Below are positions 33,045 to 40,700 of a stretch of DNA of 50,407 nt, piece after piece. The notes below the pieces were generated by a model that was not told where the DNA came from, ran no database searches, and saw nothing but the letters and a program-made list of their open reading frames with translations. Origin of the DNA: Comamonadaceae bacterium (GTDB lineage: Bacteria > Pseudomonadota > Gammaproteobacteria > Burkholderiales > Burkholderiaceae_C); assembly GCA_947372745.1 (NCBI GenBank), contig CANBUY010000015.1, positions 1-50,407 on the forward strand. The letters are read 5' to 3'. Position numbers and translations under genes: made by a program. The number at the start of each line of letters is the position of its first letter. Position 1 is the stretch's first letter.

Positions 33045-34042
33045 CAGGCAAAGTGGTCAAAGGAGGTGAAGTCATTGGGCAACGCCTGGCCTTGCGCGTC
33101 CACCAGCCGCAGCCCCCGGTGGGCGTCAATCTGGCCGATGCGGGTCACCGGGGTTTGACTTTGCTCAGCCGCCAGGGCGACGGCCTCTCGGTGCGCCGCA
33201 GGCGCGGTGAAAATCAGCTCGTAATCGTCGCCGCCTGAAAGCGCCCAGCGCTGCCAGTCGTGGGGGGTTATCTTGAAGTCAAATGACGCGCTAAGGCCCG
33301 TGCAAATTGCTAAAGAAGCTATCAAATTTACAGCGACAGGGACATTGACTGACGCCCCCACGCCTGACTGCTTCAAGATATGCCCGAGGTCACCCAGCAA
33401 ACCGTCACTCACATCAATGGCGGACGTCGCCACACCGCGCAGGGCCATGCCGAGGGCCACCCGGGGGGTCGGTTGCTCCATGCGCAGGCGTGCGGCATCG
33501 AACACCGGCGCAGGCACCGAGACCGTGCCGCGAAACACCTCCAGGGCCAGCCGCGCATCGCCCACCGTGCCGCTCACATACAAGTCATCACCCGCTTGAG
33601 CGCCTGAGCGCAACAAGGCTTGCGAGCGCCCGCCCACCACCGGCACTTCGCCAAAAACAGTGATGCAGATATTGAGCGGCCCCTGCGTGGTGTCGCCACC
33701 CACCAGTTCGCAGCGGTGATGATCCGCCAGCGCCAGCAAGCCTTTTGAAAACGGCGCCAGCCAGGCTTCGTCAGCGCGCGGCAAGGCCAGCGCCAAGGTG
33801 AAGGCCACGGGTTTGGCGCCACAGGCGGCCAAGTCGCTCAAGTTAACCGCCAGCGCTTTGTGGCCCAGTTTGAAGGGATCAACGGTGGACAAGAAGTGGC
33901 GACCTTCGACCAGCATGTCGCTGGAAATAGCCCACTGTGTGCCTGCTGCAGGCTGCAGCAGGGCGCAGTCGTCGCCAAGCCCCAGCGCGGCCCGGCGTGC
34001 GGGGCGCTTGAAGTAGCGCTCAATCAGGTCAAACTCACCCAT
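33044..34042 (-). CDS. thiL: Thiamine-monophosphate kinase
   Basis: Makes thiamine pyrophosphate from thiamine monophosphate and ATP. Visible motifs are LGLGDDCALL, the metal site in GGDTTQGPLNI, AIDVSDGLLGDL and ALSGGDDYELIF. The start is ATG 34042 or GTG 34045, both overlapping the stop of the upstream membrane-protein gene. Residues about 237-256 (NLIASLAICTGLSASFDF) are encoded by a mini-element copy, just before the GGDDYEL motif, where family members vary in length. Length is slightly above the usual 320-325. Confidence 0.94.
   Translation of the reverse strand: MGEFDLIERYFKRPARRAALGLGDDCALLQPAAGTQWAISSDMLVEGRHFLSTVDPFKLGHKALAVNLSDLAACGAKPVAFTLALALPRADEAWLAPFSKGLLALADHHRCELVGGDTTQGPLNICITVFGEVPVVGGRSQALLRSGAQAGDDLYVSGTVGDARLALEVFRGTVSVPAPVFDAARLRMEQPTPRVALGMALRGVATSAIDVSDGLLGDLGHILKQSGVGASVNVPVAVNLIASLAICTGLSASFDFKITPHDWQRWALSGGDDYELIFTAPAAHREAVALAAEQSQTPVTRIGQIDAHRGLRLVDAQGQALPNDFTSFDHFA
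33275..33334 (-). repeat. Mini-element copy C inside thiL
   Basis: On the minus strand it begins GCTGTAAATTTGATAGCTTC, then TTTGCACGGGCC and a TAGCGCG block, ending in a TTTGACTTCAA tail. It is in frame with thiL. Confidence 0.75.
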
Positions 34043-36042
34043 CACTGTTCATCCTTTTTATCGGGCAAGGCCACGGTCGACGTGACCGGCCAGAAGAAAC
34101 TCAAAGGCGCCTCCATCCAGCGCCGCCCAATGACCTCACTGATACGCGCCCGGCCAAACCCGGTCACGTTGTGCGCCCGCAGCGCCAGCCTGAAGGCCAA
34201 ATAAAAACTCACGCCCAGGTTCAGCGCCCCCATGACCGGCAGCGCCAGCACACACCACCACAAGGCTGACTCGCGCAACACACCCCAGCCGAGCGATGCG
34301 CAAGCCGCCCCCAACTGCCCGGCCGACAAGGTGACGTGGCGCACTTCCAGCCCCAGGCCAAAAAAGTCGGCAAAAGCGGGAATCAGCCCCAACATAAAGC
34401 CCAGCGAGATATTGGCCGCAAAACCTGAAATGTGCGTGCGCATGAACACCGCCCAGCGGTCGGCCCGCGCCACGCCCAGCAATGCGGTAATTTTCGGGTT
34501 GTAGCGCATGGCCGAGTCCAGGCGATGCAGCACAAACCAGTTCTCGGTCCACCCAGCCATGATGCTCGACGCAAACAGCAAGACACCCGTGAAAGCTGCA
34601 AACAGCGCCGTGGGCCCCCACAGAGTGAGCGACTTGAACACATGCGCGGCCTGCGCGGCGTCAATCATGGCGTGGCCGGTGGTCAACTGCAACAGGACCG
34701 AGATCAGCACCACCACCGGAAACACCAGCAACACATTACCCAGCACGGCCGCCACCTGGGAGCGCACCAGGTGGGTGACCTCGTCGGCAAAAGCATCCAA
34801 GGCTGAAGGCTCGCTCAAATCCTTGAGCTTGGCGGCCATGGCCGGGGCGGTCATGGCGGGCTGCTTGGTGGCCAGCGTGAAGTGCAGCAGCTGAATCAAA
34901 ATAAAACTGGCCGCGTAGCCGGCACCGGCCCAGAAGCCACTCCAAAACACCGAAAACCCCAAGGTCATGACGCCAAACTTCATCCAGGTGGTCAGTGCCG
35001 TCAGCGCGCCGCCACCGGCCGCCTGGCGCACCATGTTGCGGTATTCACCCAGGGTGCGGGTGATGTAATGCTCGCCAGTCTCTGAGCTGCGCTCGGCCAC
35101 TTTGGCCGCCAAGAGCGAGGTGTTGGAGGCGATCAGCACCCGCACGCTACGGCGCTCTTGCCCCACGGTGACCAAATGCGCCAGCAAACGGGCGGTACTG
35201 GGCGCCGCCGGGGCCGACAGCAGGCAATCGAGCAAAGCCCGGATGCGCAGCACGCGCTCTCGGAGTTGGCGCAACTGAAAGACCAAATTAACCGAAATGC
35301 CGTGCGCCTCCAGGTGCGTGTAAACCGTGGCCGCCGCCTGACGGCAAGCATCCAGACGCTCCCGAAACTGATGCAATGCCGCCTGCCGAAGCAAATCATC
35401 TTGCGCGGGTGAGGCCAGATAGGCATCACGCAGCAAGTCAAAATCACGCGCCAAGTCATGAAAAGGACTGGCTTCGCGGGCCGGCGCACTCATGCGCAAG
35501 CGCAACTCGGGCGAGAACCCCGTGGCGCGAATCTGACTGGTGCAAAACGTGATGGCTTCCAGTAGCGTGGTCTGCCAAGGGTTGGGGGCTTGGGCCGGCT
35601 GAAGCAACTCGGCAATGCGCGCCAACAAGGGTTCCTCCAGCGCGCTCAGCCATTGCGCATCAAAACGGTGGCACAAGACCAGAGAGAACAGCGCCGAAGC
35701 ATCAGCGGTCTCGGGCGTGCCGGGCAAGATTTTTTGCAACACCCGGTCAACCAGTTCGCTCATGAACGCACTGTTGGACGAAAACCCGTAATCGGCCAAC
35801 AGGGTGGTGCCGTCCAGCGTAGCCAGTAATTTTTGCCACCAAGCCTGCATGCGCGCCCGCTCCGCCAGACGAACTTGAAAGGCGTCCATTAAAAGCTGCA
35901 CCCGTGCAATTGAAGCGGGCACCGAGCTGCAATCACCCCGAATCCAATCAAACAGCGCCACCAGCCACAAGTGCCGCTGCACCGCCTCAGCGTCGGGATC
36001 GAGGTCGGCCAGAAGTTCGGATAAGTCGTGCAAGGCCGTCAT
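34042..36042 (-). CDS. 'Site-specific recombinase' (COG4389, Gcr-like) membrane protein
   Basis: This 666-residue protein matches the Gcr/'SpecificRecomb' family by overall layout, but what can be seen is a membrane protein: an N-terminal soluble helical half (about 1-340) and at least five hydrophobic segments (near 350-390, 430-455, 475-500, 545-570 and 605-635). I find no serine- or tyrosine-recombinase signature, so the label is probably wrong. It lies 13 bases after apaG and overlaps thiL, in an operon with pgpA, which suggests an envelope or lipid-related role. Function should be regarded as unknown. Confidence 0.75.
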   Translation of the reverse strand: MTALHDLSELLADLDPDAEAVQRHLWLVALFDWIRGDCSSVPASIARVQLLMDAFQVRLAERARMQAWWQKLLATLDGTTLLADYGFSSNSAFMSELVDRVLQKILPGTPETADASALFSLVLCHRFDAQWLSALEEPLLARIAELLQPAQAPNPWQTTLLEAITFCTSQIRATGFSPELRLRMSAPAREASPFHDLARDFDLLRDAYLASPAQDDLLRQAALHQFRERLDACRQAAATVYTHLEAHGISVNLVFQLRQLRERVLRIRALLDCLLSAPAAPSTARLLAHLVTVGQERRSVRVLIASNTSLLAAKVAERSSETGEHYITRTLGEYRNMVRQAAGGGALTALTTWMKFGVMTLGFSVFWSGFWAGAGYAASFILIQLLHFTLATKQPAMTAPAMAAKLKDLSEPSALDAFADEVTHLVRSQVAAVLGNVLLVFPVVVLISVLLQLTTGHAMIDAAQAAHVFKSLTLWGPTALFAAFTGVLLFASSIMAGWTENWFVLHRLDSAMRYNPKITALLGVARADRWAVFMRTHISGFAANISLGFMLGLIPAFADFFGLGLEVRHVTLSAGQLGAACASLGWGVLRESALWWCVLALPVMGALNLGVSFYLAFRLALRAHNVTGFGRARISEVIGRRWMEAPLSFFWPVTSTVALPDKKDEQ

Positions 36043-36055
36043 GCGGTCAACGCAC

Positions 36056-36448
36056 TCAATGCAGGGTTCGGGTGCCGCCGCTGGCGCTCAGAGCGTCCAG
36101 CACAAACATGGGGACGTCCACATCAAATTTTTCACCATCTTCCGCCACGCAAAAGAAGCTGCCGTGCATGGTGCCGGTAGGCGTGCGCAAACGGGTGCCG
36201 CTGGTGTATTCAAACGACTGCCCCGGTTTAAGCAGCGGCTGCTGACCGATGACCCCCAGACCCTTGACCCGTTCGGTGTGGCCGTTGGCGTCGTTCACAT
36301 TCCAGGTGCGCGAGATCAACTGCGCCGGCACCTCACCCACATTGCTGATGGTGATGGTGTACGAGAAAACATACAGCCCCTGCTGTGGGGATGATTGTTC
36401 AGCCAGGTAGTTGGGCAAAACGACAACGCGGAATTGGTACTTGGACAT
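36056..36448 (-). CDS. apaG: ApaG protein
   Basis: A 130-residue protein with the full ApaG domain, including FSYTITISNVGEVPAQLISR, the GLGVIGQQP glycine motif and FEYTSGTRLRTPTGTMHGSF. ApaG has a fibronectin-like fold and has been linked to cobalt/magnesium handling and diadenosine phosphates, but its activity is not settled. It starts the seven-gene minus-strand operon and is divergent from rpe over 89 bp. Confidence 0.95.
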   Translation of the reverse strand: MSKYQFRVVVLPNYLAEQSSPQQGLYVFSYTITISNVGEVPAQLISRTWNVNDANGHTERVKGLGVIGQQPLLKPGQSFEYTSGTRLRTPTGTMHGSFFCVAEDGEKFDVDVPMFVLDALSASGGTRTLH

Positions 36449-36537
36449 GCGCCAATCCTATCCTGAAACCTTGCCAGATCAGTGACAGGGCCCGAGTTCC
36501 CGTGGAGGCGCCCGGTTGAAATGATTAAACTTAAGGG

Positions 36538-37215
36538 ATGACTTACAGAATTGCCCCCTCCTTACTTGCCGCCGACTTTGCCCGCTTGGGTGAAGAGTTG
36601 AAAAACGTCATTGCCGCTGGCAGTGACTGGATTCACTTTGACGTGATGGACAACCATTACGTGCCCAACCTCACCTTCGGCCCCATGATTTGCAGCGCCC
36701 TCAAGCCGCACGCCGTCACCGCCGCCGGTGTGGCGGTGCCGATTGATGTGCACCTGATGGTGCAACCCGTAGACGCCCTGGCCAGCGCCTTTGCCGACGC
36801 CGGTGCCGACCTCATCAGCTTTCACCCTGATGCCTCACACCACGTTCACCGCAGCATTCAGGTCATCAAGGCCAAAGGCTGCCAGGTGGGCCTGGCCTTT
36901 AACCCGGCTGAACCATTGGATGTGTTGGACTGGGTGATTGACGACATCGACATGGTGCTCATCATGAGCGTCAACCCCGGCTTTGGTGGCCAGAGCTTTA
37001 TCGACTCCGCCCTGCGCAAGATTGAAGACGTGCGCAAACGCATCGACGCCTGCGGCAAAGACATTCGACTGGAAGTGGACGGCGGCGTCAAAACCGACAA
37101 CATCCGCCGCGTGGCCGACGCCGGTGCCGACACCTTTGTCGCCGGCAGCGCCATTTTTGGCCAGCCCGACTACAAAGCCGTGGTGGATGCGATGCGGATG
37201 GCGCTTAAAGCCTAA
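36538..37215 (+). CDS. rpe: Ribulose-phosphate 3-epimerase
   Basis: A 225-residue TIM-barrel enzyme with [49 protein letters not shown] and EVDGGVK, which hold the metal-binding His/Asp residues. It interconverts ribulose-5-phosphate and xylulose-5-phosphate in the pentose phosphate pathway. AAGGG touches the ATG, too close for a normal ribosome site, and TAAACT ends 6 bases before it, so a leaderless transcript is possible. A six-codon ATG frame (36521-36541) overlaps the start. Confidence 0.97.
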   Translation: MTYRIAPSLLAADFARLGEELKNVIAAGSDWIHFDVMDNHYVPNLTFGPMICSALKPHAVTAAGVAVPIDVHLMVQPVDALASAFADAGADLISFHPDASHHVHRSIQVIKAKGCQVGLAFNPAEPLDVLDWVIDDIDMVLIMSVNPGFGGQSFIDSALRKIEDVRKRIDACGKDIRLEVDGGVKTDNIRRVADAGADTFVAGSAIFGQPDYKAVVDAMRMALKA

Positions 37216-37228
37216 ACTCCGTCTCCTT

Positions 37229-37260
37229 CATGGATCGCGGCGCTTCGCTCGCGATGACGG
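37229..37260 (-). repeat. CGTCATTGCGAGC-type dispersed repeat, copy 2, with hairpin
   Basis: Read on minus, CCGTCATCGCGAGCGAAGC and the following GCCGCGATCCATG match copy 1 at 23679 and form a strong dyad (ATCGCG...CGCGAT, with GCG-CTT-CGC inside). It lies between the convergent rpe and gspC genes and may serve as a terminator-like structure, though there is no T-run. Confidence 0.5.
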
Positions 37261-37278
37261 GCTTGGGGCGTTGGTCGC

Positions 37279-37746
37279 TCAGGGCGTCAGCTTAGGCAAC
37301 TCAAGCGTGAGGCCCGCTGGCGCCTCTAGCGTGCGGGCCAACTCAGCACTGCGCGGTGACACCGACTTCAGGACCAAGCCGTCTTCGACTGATGCCCCCA
37401 CCCGGTAGGGTTTGGCGGCTTTGCCGTCGGTGGCAATCAAGGCATAGCCGTGGCGACTGAGCCCGGCGACCACGCCCATGAGTTTGAAGCGGCTGCTTGA
37501 AACATCAACGGCTTCTGGCGTCGGTGAGGCGTCGGCCTTTTGACCGCCCAGCAAGCGCACCCAAGCCTGAGCGTCTGAGGCTTCCAAACCCGGAGCCGGC
37601 ACCGCAACCGTCTGAACCGGAGGTACGGGTGCCGACAACTTCAGCCCCCAAAAAGTGGCGCTGGCAGCAGTCAGGGCGGCCACGATGAAGGTCGCCCCTC
37701 GTTGCCACCAGAGACTTGACTGCGTTTGGTTAAATTGCTTTTGCAT
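37279..37746 (-). CDS. gspC: Type II secretion GspC-like protein, short form
   Basis: The 155-residue protein has a cytoplasmic N terminus, one membrane helix (about 15-36) and a homology-region-like domain with SSRFKLMGVVAGLSRHGYALI and KPYRVGASVEDGLVLKSV, typical of GspC. The usual C-terminal PDZ domain is absent. GspC links the inner-membrane platform (GspL/M) to the secretin. It is encoded divergently, 48 bp from gspG, so both may share a control region. Confidence 0.82.
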   Translation of the reverse strand: MQKQFNQTQSSLWWQRGATFIVAALTAASATFWGLKLSAPVPPVQTVAVPAPGLEASDAQAWVRLLGGQKADASPTPEAVDVSSSRFKLMGVVAGLSRHGYALIATDGKAAKPYRVGASVEDGLVLKSVSPRSAELARTLEAPAGLTLELPKLTP

Positions 37747-37794
37747 GGGTGCACTATCATAGATCAGCCCATTATTTGAAATTCATCCAAACCC

Positions 37795-38238
37795 ATGACT
37801 ACACGCTCGCCCTCCTTACGCCGCCGCGTCCAGAACGGCTTCACCTTGATCGAACTCATGGTGGTACTGCTGATCATTGGCGTGCTGGCCGCGCTGATCG
37901 TGCCCAATGTGCTGGACCGGGCGGACGATGCGCGCGTGACTGCCGCCAAAACCGACGTCAACAACCTGATGCAAGCACTCAAACTCTACAAGCTGGACAA
38001 CCAGCGTTACCCCACTGGAGAGCAAGGCCTGCAAGCCCTGCTGACCAAACCCACCGCTGCCCCGGTGCCACCCAACTGGAAGTCTTACCTTGACCAGTTG
38101 CCCAATGACCCTTGGGGCAAGGCTTATATTTTCCTTAACCCCGGCATCAAGGGCGAGGTCGATGTGATGTCCTTTGGCGCCGACGGACAAGCCGGGGGCG
38201 AGGGTAAAAATGCAGATATTGGCAGCTGGCAGCCGTAA
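37795..38238 (+). CDS. gspG: Type II secretion major pseudopilin GspG
   Basis: A prepilin leader with basic residues is cut at NG-FTLIELMVVLLIIG (Gly15/Phe16, Glu20 at +5). The mature part has TDVNNLMQALKLYKLDNQRYP and the calcium-loop region near the C terminus (DVMSFGADGQAGGEGKNADI). GspG forms the pseudopilus that pushes substrates through the secretin. It is the first gene of the plus-strand gsp operon, and its end overlaps gspH by 29 bases. Confidence 0.97.
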   Translation: MTTRSPSLRRRVQNGFTLIELMVVLLIIGVLAALIVPNVLDRADDARVTAAKTDVNNLMQALKLYKLDNQRYPTGEQGLQALLTKPTAAPVPPNWKSYLDQLPNDPWGKAYIFLNPGIKGEVDVMSFGADGQAGGEGKNADIGSWQP

Positions 38239-38671
38239 AACCCAGGCTGGCTTCACGCTCCTTGAGTTGCTGGTGGTCGTGGCCATCGTGGCGATGGTGT
38301 CAGCCGGGGTGGGCTTGTCGATGCGCGATGCCAGCCAGGTGCAGCTTGAACGCGATGCCGAGCGCCTGGCCTCGCTGCTCGATTCAGCGCGCGCCCGCTC
38401 CCGGGTGATGGGCGTGCCCGTGCGCTGGCGCGCCACCCCCGAGGGCTTCAAATTTGAAGGACTGCAAGCCACCGACTTGCCTGAAAACTGGCTGGACGCC
38501 AACACCCGAGCAGCCCCCAGACCGGACGGAACCAAGGTCACCTTGCTGCTGGGGCCTGACCCCCTGATTGAACCCCAGGAACTGGTGCTCACCTCCCTCG
38601 CCCAGCCGGGTAAAACCGTGCGCCTGGCCACCGATGGCGTGCGCCCCTTTGCCGTTAAGGCCCTGCCGTGA
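38210..38671 (+). CDS. gspH: Type II secretion minor pseudopilin GspH
   Basis: A 153-residue prepilin-like protein with cleavage site AG-FTLLELLVVVAIVAM (Gly14/Phe15, Glu19) and a GspH-type body including LERDAERLASLLDSARARS and GVPVRWRATPEGFKF. GspH is a minor component of the pseudopilus tip. ATG 38210 lies inside the end of gspG, with GAGGG before it; a longer in-frame start at 38174 is less likely because it would extend the leader. Confidence 0.92.
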   Translation: MQILAAGSRKTQAGFTLLELLVVVAIVAMVSAGVGLSMRDASQVQLERDAERLASLLDSARARSRVMGVPVRWRATPEGFKFEGLQATDLPENWLDANTRAAPRPDGTKVTLLLGPDPLIEPQELVLTSLAQPGKTVRLATDGVRPFAVKALP

Positions 38672-39033
38672 CGCTGCGCGCCCGCCAAGGTGGTTTTACG
38701 CTGGTCGAAGTGCTGGTGGCGCTCGGCATTGTGGCCATTGCCCTCACAGCGGGCTTGCAGGCGACAGCGGCGCTGACCCGCAATGCGCAACGCCAGTCCG
38801 ACGTGCTACTGGCCCAACTGTGCGCTGAAAACGAACTCATCAAAATCCGCTTGGCCAAGCAAATGCCCGGCGTGGGCGATACCCGGGCCAGCTGTGAGCA
38901 GGCGGGCGAATCCCTGACGGTGGCTTTGGCGGTGCGGGCCACGCCCAACCCCAACTTTTTGCGGGTGGATGCGCAGGTGTTCAAGCTTGAGGTGCCCGTG
39001 CTGCGCTTGTCCACCATTGTGGGGCGCTTCTGA
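38668..39033 (+). CDS. gspI: Type II secretion minor pseudopilin GspI
   Basis: A 121-residue protein with cleavage site GG-FTLVEVLVALGIVAIAL (Glu at +5) and a GspI-like body. The start is GTG overlapping the gspH stop (GTGA). GspI nucleates the tip complex with GspJ and GspK. Size and order in the operon are standard. Confidence 0.93.
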   Translation: MTLRARQGGFTLVEVLVALGIVAIALTAGLQATAALTRNAQRQSDVLLAQLCAENELIKIRLAKQMPGVGDTRASCEQAGESLTVALAVRATPNPNFLRVDAQVFKLEVPVLRLSTIVGRF

Positions 39034-39719
39034 TGGGTCGCAGGGTTCGCTCTCTCAATATGCAGCGCGGCTTTACGCTGATTGAGCTGCTGGTGGCCAT
39101 TGCCCTCATGGCCTTGATGGCCGCTATGAGCTGGCGCGGGCTCGACGGCATGACCCGCGCCCAAACCCAAATGCGTCAACACGCCGACGAGGTGCTAACC
39201 CTGCAAGCCGGCCTGGCCCAGTGGGGGGCCGACCTCGACGCCCTCGCCCAGCAACCCAACACCCCCAATTTGGACTGGGACGGTCGCGCCCTGCGCCTGC
39301 TGCGCGCCAGCAGCGCCAGCCCGCAAGAGGGTTTGCGCGTGGTGGCGTGGACGCGCCGACAGGTGGCGGGCGGGGGCCAATGGCTGCGTTGGCAATCTCC
39401 GCCGCTGCGCACGCGCGGCGAGTTGCAGGTGGCTTGGCAAAAGGCAGCCCTGTGGGCGCAAAACCCCAGCGACGAGGACCGCAAACGCGAAGTGAGCATC
39501 GTCCCTCTGACTGAATGGCAAATTTTTTATTTCCGCAGCAACGCCTGGAGCAACCCACTTTCGAGCGAAGGCGTATCGGCCGATGCCAAAGCCGAGCCCA
39601 CCACCGCGCCAGTCGTGCCCGACGGCGTGCGCCTGGTCCTCACGCTGCCACCGGGCCAGGCCTTGAGCGGGGTGCTGACCCGCGACTGGATGTCGCCGAC
39701 CTTGGGCGGTGCCAAATGA
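39033..39719 (+). CDS. gspJ: Type II secretion minor pseudopilin GspJ
   Basis: A 228-residue protein with the prepilin site RG-FTLIELLVAIALMALMA (Glu18) and a typical long, beta-rich body. It overlaps the gspI stop by one base (TGATG) and the gspK start by four (ATGA), showing tight coupling. GspJ joins GspI and GspK in the tip of the pseudopilus. Confidence 0.92.
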   Translation: MGRRVRSLNMQRGFTLIELLVAIALMALMAAMSWRGLDGMTRAQTQMRQHADEVLTLQAGLAQWGADLDALAQQPNTPNLDWDGRALRLLRASSASPQEGLRVVAWTRRQVAGGGQWLRWQSPPLRTRGELQVAWQKAALWAQNPSDEDRKREVSIVPLTEWQIFYFRSNAWSNPLSSEGVSADAKAEPTTAPVVPDGVRLVLTLPPGQALSGVLTRDWMSPTLGGAK

Positions 39720-40678
39720 CGACCTTGCCACGTAAACAAGGCGGTGCGGCCATCCTGACCGCCATGCTGACGGTGGTGCTGGTGGCCTCGCTGGCCGCCA
39801 GTGCGCTATGGCAACAGTGGCGCGGCATTGAAATTGAGTCCGCCGAACGCAGCCGCACCCAATCTAGCTGGATTCTGACCGGCGCCCTGGACTGGGCGCG
39901 CCTGATCTTGCGCGAAGACGCCCGCAAAGGCGGTGCCGACCACCTGGCCGAGCCCTGGGCCGTGCCGCTGGCGCAAGCCCGCCTCTCCACTTTTTTGGCC
40001 GCCGACCGCAGCGACGCCTTGGCGGCTGACGCATCGCAAGAGGCATTTTTGTCTGGCGAGATCCACGATTTGCAATCCCGCCTGAACGTCACCAACCTGG
40101 TGCTGGAGGGCAAGATTCACGAACCCACAGCGCTCGCGTTTCAACGTCTTTTCAAAATCCTCAACCTGCCCGAGCGCGAGCTCACCCAACTGGCCGAGCA
40201 ACTCGTGCTGGCCCTGGGCAAGCCCTCAGACCCAACGCCCCTTAGCAACGCGCCGCTGGTGCCGCAAACTATTGACCAGCTGACCTGGGTCGGATTGTCA
40301 TCACGATCACTGGCCGTGTTGCGCCCCTTCATCACGCTTTTGCCTGTGCGCACGCCGGTCAACCTCAATACGGCGCCGGTTGAGGTGGTTTATGCCTGCG
40401 TGCCCACATTTGAATTGGCCGATGCGCACCGCTTGGTGACCCGACGCAGCGAGGCACATTTTGTCTCTTTGGCCGATGCAGCCAAAGCATCAGGCCAGCC
40501 CGGCGCGCCACTCAGCGATGCGCTGCAAAGTATCAACTCGCGCTACTTTGAGATTCACGGAAACCTGCAGATCGAGCTCACCACGGTACAAGAAAAATCC
40601 ATGGTGCAACGCGACGGTCTGGACGTCAAAACCTTGCTGCGGACACGGGGAGTTTTTAATACCAGCCCCCTACAATGA
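39716..40678 (+). CDS. gspK: Type II secretion GspK, tip pseudopilin
   Basis: The 320-residue protein has a leader and hydrophobic helix (GGAAILTAMLTVVLVASLAA) without the Glu at +5, the feature that marks GspK, and a large body with FLSGEIHDLQSRLNV and VNLNTAPVEVVYA, as in the family's SAM-like insert. GspK caps the pseudopilus. ATG 39716 overlaps the gspJ stop; a longer frame upstream is only gspJ read out of frame. Confidence 0.93.
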   Translation: MTTLPRKQGGAAILTAMLTVVLVASLAASALWQQWRGIEIESAERSRTQSSWILTGALDWARLILREDARKGGADHLAEPWAVPLAQARLSTFLAADRSDALAADASQEAFLSGEIHDLQSRLNVTNLVLEGKIHEPTALAFQRLFKILNLPERELTQLAEQLVLALGKPSDPTPLSNAPLVPQTIDQLTWVGLSSRSLAVLRPFITLLPVRTPVNLNTAPVEVVYACVPTFELADAHRLVTRRSEAHFVSLADAAKASGQPGAPLSDALQSINSRYFEIHGNLQIELTTVQEKSMVQRDGLDVKTLLRTRGVFNTSPLQ

Positions 40679-40700
40679 CAAAAATTATCAAACCCAATTC

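Noticed and set aside
34042..36042. A mobile element, because the protein family is named 'site-specific recombinase'
   Set aside because: No recombinase motifs, no flanking repeats or attachment-like sites, and the gene overlaps thiL inside a housekeeping operon.
36521..36541. Six-codon leader peptide before rpe as a real gene
   Set aside because: Too short to judge and overlapping a probable -10 element; mentioned only with rpe.
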